Of a stretch of 7,044 bases of DNA, positions 1 through 6,029 are shown in pieces; within the stretch, counting starts at the first letter, position 1; each line of letters opens with the position of its first letter. The notes under the pieces were generated by a model. The model did not search any database and was not told the DNA's origin. It saw only the letters and a list, made by a program, of their open reading frames with translations. This DNA comes from CAYGXH01 sp964354485 (GTDB lineage Bacteria > Bacteroidota > Ignavibacteria > UBA10030 > SZUA-254), in NCBI GenBank assembly GCA_964354485.1, contig CAYGZY010000090.1, positions 1 to 7,044 of the forward strand, given 5' to 3'. The translations under genes were made by a program, and so were the position numbers.

Positions 1-60
1 GTAGGAACGATATGTTTATAGTTTAAGATTAAGAAATATTTTAGCTCCGTCAGGAGCGAC
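1..60. repeat. Putative dispersed hairpin-type intergenic repeat (one unit plus the tail of another)
   Basis: Positions 44-57 read GCTCCGTCAGGAGC, a perfect 5-bp stem with a GTCA loop, followed by GACAC. Positions 1-21 look like the right half of a second unit: GTAGGAACGATATG then TTTATAG, truncated by the window edge. Both have the layout GT..GGA.CGA after the loop. About 20 AT-rich bases separate them. From memory, short elements of this form (a small GC stem followed by an ATATGTTTATAG-like tail) are scattered between genes in Bacteroidota and Ignavibacteria genomes. I cannot verify that from this window. No coding potential is visible. It could also be a chance hairpin in the 5' region of the gene at 185. 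Confidence 0.4.
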
Positions 61-134
61 ACTTCGTTCTTCCTTCTTGTCTCTTGCTCTATGCTTACAC
101 CCCACCGCTCCATGCCTTCTTCCAGTCCCCCCCC
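61..134. other. Pyrimidine-rich non-coding tract ending in a C8 run
   Basis: About 60 of 74 bases are C or T on the plus strand, and the tract ends in eight consecutive Cs at 127-134. No supported gene lies in it on either strand. It separates the left-edge repeat from the AT-rich leader of the barrel gene. On the minus strand it is purine-rich with repeated GAGCA/AGA-like words. Function is unknown; it may be a decayed low-complexity intergenic sequence. Confidence 0.5.
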
Positions 135-163
135 TTGTATCTCAAAATCAATTTTATTAGATT
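135..163 (+). promoter_or_regulatory. Weak candidate promoter for the PorV/PorQ-family gene
   Basis: TTGTAT at 135-140 and TAGATT at 158-163 are separated by 17 bases, in the right place to start a transcript just ahead of the ATG at 185. The match to a sigma-70 pattern is poor (3 of 6 and 4 of 6). A Bacteroidota-type -7 box (TAnnTTTG) is only approximated by TAAATTG at 163-169, and its distance from TTG at 135 is too long. The base composition changes sharply here from C-rich to AT-rich, which supports a promoter or leader, but the exact boxes are a guess. Confidence 0.2.
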
Positions 164-184
164 AAATTGAAATAAAGGAAAAAT

Positions 185-1135
185 ATGAATCCGATTATGG
201 TATTGAATAGAAAGCTCCTGTACATTGTAGTCCTTTTATGTCCGCTTTATGTATTCGGGCAGGTAACGACATACGAATTTTTCCGTAATGATATAAATCC
301 CCGCGCGGCGGCGCTGGGTGGTAGTTTCATCACGTCACAGGATGACCCTAACACGATTTTTTACAACCCTGCAGGTTTAACTACGCTTACGAGTAAGCGA
401 CTCTCCGTGGGATTTTTCAAACACCTCCTCGATATCAATGCAGGATACGCCAGCTTTGGGATGGAGGTGGAAAATTTCGGACACGTCGGCGCAGGTATTG
501 TCTATGTCAACTACGGTAATTTCAAGAGAACCGGCGAGGAAGGGCAGTATCTCGGTGATTTCAGTGCAGGCGAATTTGCACTCACAGCAGGCTACGCCGG
601 ATACCTACAACCAAGATTGAGTTACGGTGTCAACGCAAAGTTCATTTATTCATCTATCGCTGAAATCAGTTCATCCGCAGCGGCTCTAGATTTCGGAGTG
701 GAGTATGTGGCTGTCCCGGATCGGTTCATTGTGGGTGCCAGCATCCTTAATCTCGGGACGCAGATAGATCCGTACGGTACGACGAGAGAAAAATTGCCCC
801 TCGATTTTAAAATAGGTTTTTCCGTAATGCCGGAGCACTTGCCTGCCGTTGTCATGGTTGACTGGCACAAGCTTAATCAGACAATGGATAATTTTTTCGA
901 TAGGTTCGAACAGTTTTCTGTCGGTATTGAATTTACAGCAAGTCCGAATGTTCAACTGCGTTTAGGTTATAACAACGAAAACCGGCGCGAACTCAAGATT
1001 GAACAGAGTGCCGGCATGGCCGGCTTTTCCATCGGCGGCGGTTTTTCGTCAGATATGTACCTCATAGATTACGCCTACAGTTCGCTTGGCAAGGTCGGTT
1101 CCCTCCACAGAATCGGTATCGGATTCAAATTCTAA
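185..1135 (+). CDS. PorV/PorQ-family outer-membrane beta-barrel protein
   Basis: This is a 316-residue exported protein. The first 25 residues form a signal peptide: Lys10 after a short N-terminus, a hydrophobic stretch at 11-24, and likely cleavage after Gly25 before QVTTYEF. Residues 39-65 carry the family hallmark NPRAAALGG followed by DDPNTIFYNPAGL. The rest is rich in alternating aromatic and glycine beta-strands, and the chain ends in Phe (IGFKF), a common C-terminal signature of outer-membrane barrels. Known members are FadL-like barrels; PorV and PorQ act in type IX secretion as a shuttle and as an attachment-complex partner. Many paralogues in this group have no defined role, so a specific PorQ assignment is not secure. 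The start is supported by AAAGGA five bases upstream of the ATG; the in-frame ATG at 197 has no such site. It stands alone on its strand and converges with the ZIP gene. No other secretion component or substrate with a type IX C-terminal domain is visible in the window. Confidence 0.9.
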   Translation: MNPIMVLNRKLLYIVVLLCPLYVFGQVTTYEFFRNDINPRAAALGGSFITSQDDPNTIFYNPAGLTTLTSKRLSVGFFKHLLDINAGYASFGMEVENFGHVGAGIVYVNYGNFKRTGEEGQYLGDFSAGEFALTAGYAGYLQPRLSYGVNAKFIYSSIAEISSSAAALDFGVEYVAVPDRFIVGASILNLGTQIDPYGTTREKLPLDFKIGFSVMPEHLPAVVMVDWHKLNQTMDNFFDRFEQFSVGIEFTASPNVQLRLGYNNENRRELKIEQSAGMAGFSIGGGFSSDMYLIDYAYSSLGKVGSLHRIGIGFKF

Positions 1136-1152
1136 CGTATCAGTTAGAATCC
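1121..1152. terminator. Possible weak bidirectional terminator hairpin between convergent genes
   Basis: TTCTAAC (1130-1136) and GTTAGAA (1143-1149) form a perfect 7-bp stem around the loop GTATCA, and the stem includes the TAA stop codon of the barrel gene. An alternative outer pairing joins GGATTC (1121-1126) to GAATCC (1147-1152). The stem is AT-rich and no clear T-run follows on either strand, so it is a poor intrinsic terminator by the usual rules. Its place in the only gap between two convergent genes is what makes it a candidate. Confidence 0.35.
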
Positions 1153-1169
1153 GTACACATCATTTCTAA

Positions 1170-1913
1170 TCACATAACAATTCCCTCAAGGAGCTGTTTG
1201 CTGAAGTAGAAGAGAAGCATCCCGCCGAATACGATAAGCGGCATGATTCGATTTTTTGAGCGGTTAATTTCTGGAACTAAATCGCTCGCCCCCACGTACG
1301 TTGCCGCTCCCGCCGACAGTGCAAAGGCGATTCCAATGAAATTTTCAGAGACACTAACGAGGAGGAGGACGGTAAAAATCCCCAACATCGTCGCAACGCC
1401 GATAGTGACGGAGGCGATAAACGCGTTTCTTCGTGTGTGACGCGCCGAGAGCATGATCGAAGCGATTGTCAGACCTTCCGGGAACTTGTGTAGGAGGACG
1501 GCGATGAAGATAAGTATACCTATGGAATAATCAAACTTCATTCCTGCTGAAATGGAGAGACCGTCGAAAAATGCGTGGATCGTTAATCCGGCAAATGCTG
1601 ATAAACTCGCAACGGGAGAAACCATAACATCATCGTGTGTTTCTTCACCGAAGTGAAGATGCCCGACTATCGTGTGTTCGAAGAAGTGAAGAAGGCCGTA
1701 GCCTACAATAATATAAAGGGATGCGATTTCCCCGAGGAGGGCGAGACTTTCCGGAATCAGTTCGAAGATGACCAATGCGAGAATGAAACCGGCGCTGAGC
1801 GCCAGGAGATACTCCTGCACTTTTCGTGGCCATTCCTTTCTGAGGACGATGAGCGTACCGCCCAAAATTTCAGCGGCAGCAGCAATCAGACCAAGTACGA
1901 TGATGAACAGCAT
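1170..1913 (-). CDS. ZIP-family divalent metal transporter
   Basis: This 247-residue polytopic inner-membrane protein has about eight hydrophobic segments. It carries the two ZIP signature helices that form the binuclear metal site: HAFFDG (His113, Asp117) and HKFPEG (His142, Glu146). Upstream, LSAGFILALVIFELIPES (39-56) matches the usual second/third helix region, and LSAGAATYVGASDLVPE (199-215) matches the seventh. A His-rich loop between helices 3 and 4 contains His76, His80, His85, His87 and His93, typical of the family's cytosolic metal-sensing or delivery loop. Members import zinc, iron, manganese or other divalent ions; the substrate cannot be read from sequence here. The length is normal for a bacterial ZIP. 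The start is well supported by GAGAGG eight bases before the ATG, inside the 17-base gap after the TPR gene's stop, so the two genes are very probably co-transcribed. No metal-regulator binding site was recognised. Confidence 0.95.
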   Translation of the reverse strand: MLFIIVLGLIAAAAEILGGTLIVLRKEWPRKVQEYLLALSAGFILALVIFELIPESLALLGEIASLYIIVGYGLLHFFEHTIVGHLHFGEETHDDVMVSPVASLSAFAGLTIHAFFDGLSISAGMKFDYSIGILIFIAVLLHKFPEGLTIASIMLSARHTRRNAFIASVTIGVATMLGIFTVLLLVSVSENFIGIAFALSAGAATYVGASDLVPEINRSKNRIMPLIVFGGMLLFYFSKQLLEGIVM

Positions 1914-1930
1914 TACGGTTACCTCTCAGA

Positions 1931-3085
1931 TTATTTGTAAGGAGATTCCATGTACTGCTTTGCCTGCCTATGCGCGTCCCAGTAATTTTTCATATCAAGT
2001 ACTTTTTTGTACTGCTTGATTGCATGGTCGCGTTTTCCCTGCAGATCGTAAATCATACCGATTTTTAAGTTTGTCATTATCATATAGCCGGAATTACCGT
2101 CTCTATCGATTATTCTGCACAACTCGTCAGCGTGGTAAAAATAAGTGAGAGCAGAGTCGATGTCTCGTTGACTCATATCAGCGAGGCCGAGATAGTAGTT
2201 CGCTTCTCGTTCGGCTAGAATATCGTAGCCGTGTTGTCCTTTTTTTATACGGTTGAGTACTTCATTAAAAATATTCTGTACCTCAGGCCAATTTCCAACT
2301 CCCGCATTACAGCGCCCGAAATATTTGTGGAACATGACATTGTTTGGAAACCTCCGGTAAAGAACCTCTGCGTGCCGGAGCGCCTCGCTGTAATGTTTTT
2401 CATAATACTGATACACTTGCATGAGGAAGTAGGTCGCTTCGATGTTGGCATACCGTGCATGTTCGGAAGCAGCCTTGAGCTGGGTCAATCCGGTAACCTT
2501 GTCCCCCTTGGGAAAGAAGATCATAAGCGGTTTTACCCATGGGTAAATTTCAGGAATCATCGCTGCATAGTAATTATATATCCCGATCCCTAGGAGAATG
2601 TCGCTGTTGTCGGGCGCTAATTGGTATGCCTGCTGGACGATGGGGAGAGCTTCACGACCGCAGTTCGCTGCCTTCAGCCAGTCCTCCCGATTTCCGTAAA
2701 GTCTTCCCTGAAAACCCAGTGATCCACCTTTGAAAAAAAGTCCTACGAGGTCGTTCTCATCCTTATCCAGTCGACGGTCGCATATGTCGATTACGTTATC
2801 AAGCATTGCGATGAATTTCTTGTCGTGGGATTCGTTTTGGAAATCAGTAATGATCCTCCACCATTCAACCATTGCGAGGAAGAAATGTCCCGCGGGGTGT
2901 TCGGGTTGCGACTGGATTGCAAATCGAAATTCCGTTGAAGCGCTATCGAAGGAGAGGTTGTAGACGTAGTCGATCCCTGTGCGGATGTGGGCATCGACGA
3001 CGGAATCTCCGATCCATTGAGCATACGAAATATTAAGGGTAAGAAAAAGTGAAACGATAATGAATGTAATTTTTGATGGTTTCAC
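1931..3085 (-). CDS. Exported tetratricopeptide-repeat protein (GTG start)
   Basis: This 384-residue protein has a signal peptide: Lys2 and Lys5, a hydrophobic core at 6-18, and likely cleavage after Ala22 in SYA-QW. The mature protein is mostly helical with TPR-like repeats, seen around 31-65, 213-250, 294-325 and best at 336-369 (LKIGMIYDLQGKRDHAIKQY). A less repeat-like central part, 113-195, is aromatic- and glycine-rich (GLFFKGGSLGFQGRLYGN; GIGIYNYYAAMIPEIYPW). That part faintly recalls the eukaryotic TTC39/IML2 arrangement, but this is only an impression. TPR proteins scaffold protein-protein contacts, and the signal peptide places this one in the periplasm or envelope. No enzyme motif is seen. 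The start codon is GTG: a TAA lies in frame 24 bases upstream, no ATG is available, and starting here gives a complete signal peptide. The ribosome site is weak (GGAAAG ten bases upstream). The ZIP gene follows after 17 bases, so a role linked to metal uptake is possible but unproven. Confidence 0.88.
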   Translation of the reverse strand: MKPSKITFIIVSLFLTLNISYAQWIGDSVVDAHIRTGIDYVYNLSFDSASTEFRFAIQSQPEHPAGHFFLAMVEWWRIITDFQNESHDKKFIAMLDNVIDICDRRLDKDENDLVGLFFKGGSLGFQGRLYGNREDWLKAANCGREALPIVQQAYQLAPDNSDILLGIGIYNYYAAMIPEIYPWVKPLMIFFPKGDKVTGLTQLKAASEHARYANIEATYFLMQVYQYYEKHYSEALRHAEVLYRRFPNNVMFHKYFGRCNAGVGNWPEVQNIFNEVLNRIKKGQHGYDILAEREANYYLGLADMSQRDIDSALTYFYHADELCRIIDRDGNSGYMIMTNLKIGMIYDLQGKRDHAIKQYKKVLDMKNYWDAHRQAKQYMESPYK

Positions 3086-3105
3086 CCTGCCGGTACTTTC
3101 CGCTG

Positions 3106-3113
3106 TTTATATA
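3106..3113 (-). promoter_or_regulatory. Candidate -10 element for the TPR-ZIP unit
   Basis: TATATAAA on the minus strand lies directly after the terminator T-run and about 20 bases before the GTG start of the TPR gene. A -35 box would fall inside the terminator hairpin, and no good TTGACA or Bacteroidota TTTG box is found there (TCGCAA at 3136-3131 is the nearest). The assignment rests only on position and AT content. Confidence 0.2.
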
Positions 3114-3147
3114 AAAAAAGCCGACCGTTATTGCGATCGGCTTTTTA
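3112..3147 (-). terminator. Rho-independent terminator of the FN3 lipoprotein gene
   Basis: Read on the minus strand, GCCGATCG (3141-3134), loop CAATAA, then CGGTCGGC (3127-3120) form an 8-bp stem with one G-U pair, followed directly by seven Ts (3119-3113). Flanking A and T runs can extend the stem. It begins 14 bases after the lipoprotein stop. On the plus strand the same position of the stem is a C-A mismatch, so the structure is better on the minus strand, which is the coding direction here. Confidence 0.88.
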
Positions 3148-3161
3148 TTGAATTTAGAACT

Positions 3162-3983
3162 TTACTTCTTTGCCCAGGCGCCGGTTCCCGAATTGTAGGC
3201 GATGGTGGTAACATTCACATACCTGTTCGGGTATGTTCCCTGTAGAGCTGAAACCTGGAATCGGATGTAATTTCCGTCAGTCGTACGTGCAAAATAAACT
3301 CTGTTTGCCGTGATCGTCAAACCTGGTGTTGATCGGAATGAACTGATTGGCGGTACATCTACCTGCGTGTTCATGTCGGAAACTGCTGTTTCGATGAACT
3401 GTGTGGTGCGCCATCCAGTGCTGATTGACTGATCATGGGGACTCTTCAGCAGCGGTGTGGAATTTAATCGTCCATCAATCCAGAGGTCGATATATGGACG
3501 GTTGTCTGTAGGAGCCGATGTAAAGGCAAAGACTGATCCGGTTGAAAACTGCAGTCCTGATGGATTTGCAGATTCAAATTCATATATTGTTGCACCTGTT
3601 GTAAATCTGTGTGTAGGACCCCATTGGAGTGTAACTTCTGTACTCACGTCGCCATTGTCTTTTACCGAACGGATCGAAAACGTGTAGGTCTGTCCATTCG
3701 TGAGGGTCTGTACGGTGTGGTTTGTTGCTGTTTTTCCAACCAAAACGCTATCTACTAAAACGCTACCCTGTCTTGTCATAATGCGATAACCGGCAAAAAA
3801 GTCAGCGGTTGCTGCAGGTGCAGCTGTCCAGTAAATCGTGACCTCGCCGTCTTTCGATAAAGCTTTCAGGTTAGTCGGTGGTGCAAAATCTTCGGGTGCA
3901 AGAACGTCTTCTTCGTTGCATCCCATAATAAAAAACATTCCGATGACAGACATCAGAATTACTAGAATCGTTAATCCTTTCAT
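3162..3983 (-). CDS. Fibronectin type III domain lipoprotein
   Basis: This is a 273-residue probable lipoprotein. A lipoprotein signal sequence covers 1-21: Lys2, a hydrophobic core, then IMGC with Cys22 as the acylation site. The Asn-Glu-Glu-Asp residues that follow do not rule out outer-membrane sorting. Residues about 34-129 form one fibronectin type III domain: APPTNLKALS, EVTIYWTA, then GYRIM and the conserved LTNGQTYTFSIRSV strand. Residues 130-273 form a second, Thr/Ser/Tyr-rich, beta-predicted region that I do not recognise (IYEFESANPSGLQFSTGS; YIDLWIDGR; NRVYFARTTDGNYIRF). FN3 domains usually mediate extracellular binding, so a surface role is likely; the partner is unknown. The C-terminus (GAWAKK) is not a type IX sorting domain. 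A strong AAAGGAG site five bases before the ATG suggests good expression. The gene is 36 bases downstream of glycyl-tRNA synthetase and is closed by a strong terminator. Confidence 0.9.
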   Translation of the reverse strand: MKGLTILVILMSVIGMFFIMGCNEEDVLAPEDFAPPTNLKALSKDGEVTIYWTAAPAATADFFAGYRIMTRQGSVLVDSVLVGKTATNHTVQTLTNGQTYTFSIRSVKDNGDVSTEVTLQWGPTHRFTTGATIYEFESANPSGLQFSTGSVFAFTSAPTDNRPYIDLWIDGRLNSTPLLKSPHDQSISTGWRTTQFIETAVSDMNTQVDVPPISSFRSTPGLTITANRVYFARTTDGNYIRFQVSALQGTYPNRYVNVTTIAYNSGTGAWAKK

Positions 3984-3987
3984 TGTT

Positions 3988-3995
3988 GCTCCTTT
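3988..3995 (-). promoter_or_regulatory. Strong ribosome binding site of the FN3 lipoprotein gene
   Basis: AAAGGAGC on the minus strand with the core AGGAG five bases before the ATG is the best Shine-Dalgarno match in the window. The glycyl-tRNA synthetase gene just upstream has none. It fixes the start of the lipoprotein and suggests it is translated well independently of the preceding gene. Confidence 0.75.
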
Positions 3996-4019
3996 AAAAT
4001 TTATTGATATTCGTTGTTA

Positions 4020-5498
4020 TTATACGTGTAATCGGCTTAAAAGATACTCTTTTACCTTATCATTTGCAATACGTTCCTGTATCATTGTGTCGCGGTCGCG
4101 AACTGTGACTGTCTGGTCTTGCAGTGTCTGGGAATCGACCGTGATGCAGTAAGGTGTTCCCACTTCATCCTGACGGCGGTAGCGTCTGCCTACGGCGCCG
4201 CTGTCGTCGTAAAAAACCCGAAACGCCGTACAGAGGTCTTTCTCGATTTTCTTTGCGATGTCCGGCATACCATCGCGATTCACGAGCGGGAAAATTGCCG
4301 CTTTGATGGGGGCAAGTTTCTGATGAAGTTTCAGAACAACACGCCTTTCCATCGTCCCCTCGGCAGTAGGCGCGTCTTCTTCGTTGTATGCATTCACCAG
4401 AAATGCCATGAATGATCTGCTGGCGCCTGCGGAGGTTTCGATGATGTACGGTATGAATTTTTCTTTCGTTTCTTCATCGAAGTATTTCAAACCCTTCCCC
4501 GAAAATTCCTCATGGCGCGATAAATCGTAATCGGTTCTGTTGTGAACTCCTTCGATTTCCCCCCAGCCGAAGGGGAAAAGGAATTCGATGTCGTATGCAT
4601 CCTTTGCGTAATGTGCGAGTTTGCCAGCTTCATGGTGATGCCATTGCAGTTTTTCGGGAGTCATGCCGAGATTAACAAACCATTGCATCCGCTCGTTCCG
4701 CCAGTACTCGAACCATTTTTCATCGGTACCCGGTTTGACGAAGTACTGCATCTCCATTTGCTCAAATTCTCTCGTGCGGAAGAGGAAATTTTTCGTATTG
4801 ATTTCATTCCTGAACGCTTTTCCCACCTGAGCGATACCGAAGGGTAGTTTTTGCCGCGATGCAGACTGGATATTCTGAAAGTTCACGAAAATTCCCTGCG
4901 CGGTTTCAGGGCGGAGGTACACGGCAGCGCCGGTATCCTCCACCGGTCCGACGTACGTCTTGAACATCAGATTAAATTTTCGCGCGTCGGTGAATGTTCC
5001 TTTCAAGCCGCAGGCCGGACAATTCAGCACTTTGAGCATTTCGTTCTGGGAGGATTCCACCGCCTTTGCAAATGCCTCGGTGATGACTTTATCCTTCTGC
5101 TGACCCTGAAAATTTTCCGGATAAAGGTCCCGAAGAATGTCCTTCTGTTTTTTAACCGAAAGATCTTCAAAGAGTATATCGATACGGTAGCGCGATTTGC
5201 ATTGTCGGCAGTCGACCATCGGATCGGTAAAGTTTTCCACGTGCCCCGATGCCTCCCATACGCGCGGATGCATGAGAATAGCCGCATCAATTCCTTCCAC
5301 ATCGTCGCGGTAGGTCATCGCTTTCCACCATTCATCCTTTATGTTGCGGAGGAGCTCGACGCCGAGATTCCCGTAATCCCATGCGCCATTTAATCCTCCA
5401 TAAATTTCCGATGACTGGAATACAAATCCGCGCCGTTTGCTCAGGGAAACGATCTTGTCGAGAAGCTGTGAATCATTCGATGATGTGCTTTTTGCCAT
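4020..5498 (-). CDS. glyQS: Glycine--tRNA ligase, alpha2 (single-chain) type
   Basis: This 492-residue class II aminoacyl-tRNA synthetase is cytosolic and charges tRNA-Gly with glycine using ATP. The opening KRRGFVFQSSEIYGGLNG (21-38) and WDYGNLGVEL are typical of the homodimeric eukaryote/Thermus-like enzyme rather than the alpha2beta2 form. Four cysteines, Cys97-x2-Cys100 and Cys160-x2-Cys163, make a zinc-ribbon insertion. LRPETAQG (195-202), the motif 2 region with FRNEI (229-233) and RTREFEQMEM (241-250), and motif 3 SAGASRSFMAF (356-366) form the catalytic core. The C-terminal part from about 386 is the anticodon-binding domain, with FYDDSGAVGRRYRRQDEVG and GTPYCITVD. It is full length with no break. 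The ATG at 5498 gives the standard N-terminus; no Shine-Dalgarno is seen, only an A-rich ACAACAAAAT leader. It follows the unknown 159-residue gene by 51 bases. No T-box-like leader was recognised. Confidence 0.98.
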   Translation of the reverse strand: MAKSTSSNDSQLLDKIVSLSKRRGFVFQSSEIYGGLNGAWDYGNLGVELLRNIKDEWWKAMTYRDDVEGIDAAILMHPRVWEASGHVENFTDPMVDCRQCKSRYRIDILFEDLSVKKQKDILRDLYPENFQGQQKDKVITEAFAKAVESSQNEMLKVLNCPACGLKGTFTDARKFNLMFKTYVGPVEDTGAAVYLRPETAQGIFVNFQNIQSASRQKLPFGIAQVGKAFRNEINTKNFLFRTREFEQMEMQYFVKPGTDEKWFEYWRNERMQWFVNLGMTPEKLQWHHHEAGKLAHYAKDAYDIEFLFPFGWGEIEGVHNRTDYDLSRHEEFSGKGLKYFDEETKEKFIPYIIETSAGASRSFMAFLVNAYNEEDAPTAEGTMERRVVLKLHQKLAPIKAAIFPLVNRDGMPDIAKKIEKDLCTAFRVFYDDSGAVGRRYRRQDEVGTPYCITVDSQTLQDQTVTVRDRDTMIQERIANDKVKEYLLSRLHV

Positions 5499-5549
5499 AT
5501 TTTGTTGTACGTCAGTTAAAAAGTTTTTCTCTGTTATTGTTCATAACCA

Positions 5550-6029
5550 TTATTTTCGCTTATTCGTTCTCACTGCCGTCTGTGTTTGTTTTCTCATCGG
5601 TCTGAAGACGATCGAGTGAATGATGTGTTCCCCTATCCGCGTATGTATTGTAACGATGTTGGCCTTCGAATTTTCTGATCCGTACGCTTTTCCGCCAAAC
5701 CGTTCAGCAAGAAGATTAAGCTTCTGATTGAAGAGGAGTGTGATGAATGTCGGTGGAATAAAAACTCTGTGCTCCCGCCGGCGTATGGTCGTACCCGGAA
5801 TTGTGATATCGCGTTTGCGTATGTTCCGCGGTTCAATCGCAAAAAGGCGGTAGAGCGAGTCAATACCTCTGTCTATCGAATCAGCCAGCGAAGCGATTTC
5901 CTGATCTCCATTGGGGACGTGCTCCACCGGTGGTGTGGGCTTGAGGAGTATCAGGCCGACCACCCCGGCTGTAAGGACTACGATGGCAATAAGCCGGTAG
6001 AGTACTGATGGATTCAGCAAACTCTTCAT
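5550..6029 (-). CDS. Single-pass membrane protein of unknown function
   Basis: This is a 159-residue protein I cannot name. Residues 1-10 are short and carry one Lys, 11-29 form one membrane helix (YRLIAIVVLTAGVVGLILL), and a Pro-rich linker (PTPPVEHVP) follows. The rest, about 41-145, should lie outside the cytosol. It includes an acidic helix (44-64), a basic patch (RKRDITIPGTTIRRREHR) and an alpha/beta-like segment, FIPPTFITLLFNQKL then LLAERFGG, ending with ANIVTIHTRIGEHIIHSIVF. The tail is Lys/Arg/Thr-rich. The 90-143 segment resembles, from memory, the region preceding the catalytic part of divergent polysaccharide deacetylases in this bacterial group, but no catalytic domain follows and only 51 bases remain before the next gene. 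The gene is real by context: its ATG overlaps the hydratase stop as ATGA, preceded by AGGA, so translation is probably coupled. It may be a stand-alone domain or a remnant of a longer protein. Confidence 0.8.
   Translation of the reverse strand: MKSLLNPSVLYRLIAIVVLTAGVVGLILLKPTPPVEHVPNGDQEIASLADSIDRGIDSLYRLFAIEPRNIRKRDITIPGTTIRRREHRVFIPPTFITLLFNQKLNLLAERFGGKAYGSENSKANIVTIHTRIGEHIIHSIVFRPMRKQTQTAVRTNKRK

Noticed and set aside
1..184. tRNA, CRISPR repeat or mobile-element end in the left intergenic region
   Set aside because: No cloverleaf, no regularly spaced identical repeats, no transposase fragment and no flanking target duplication could be seen.
2231..2593. A 120-codon open frame on the plus strand
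   Set aside because: It is antisense to the TPR protein gene, whose signal peptide and repeats are clear; no independent support.
4851..5393. A 180-codon open frame on the plus strand
   Set aside because: It lies wholly antisense to the glycyl-tRNA synthetase gene, which has full family motifs; the translated product shows no recognisable domain.
5499..5549. Frameshifted continuation of the 159-residue protein into a deacetylase domain
   Set aside because: Only 51 bases separate it from the glycyl-tRNA synthetase start, so no catalytic domain can be hidden there.
5499..5549. T-box or other riboswitch ahead of glycyl-tRNA synthetase
   Set aside because: The gap is too short, and no T-box motif or glycine-aptamer-like structure is visible.
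5529..5549. Small GTTAT/ATAAC inverted repeat after the unknown membrane protein gene
   Set aside because: A 5-bp AT-rich stem with no T-run is expected by chance and is too weak to call a terminator.
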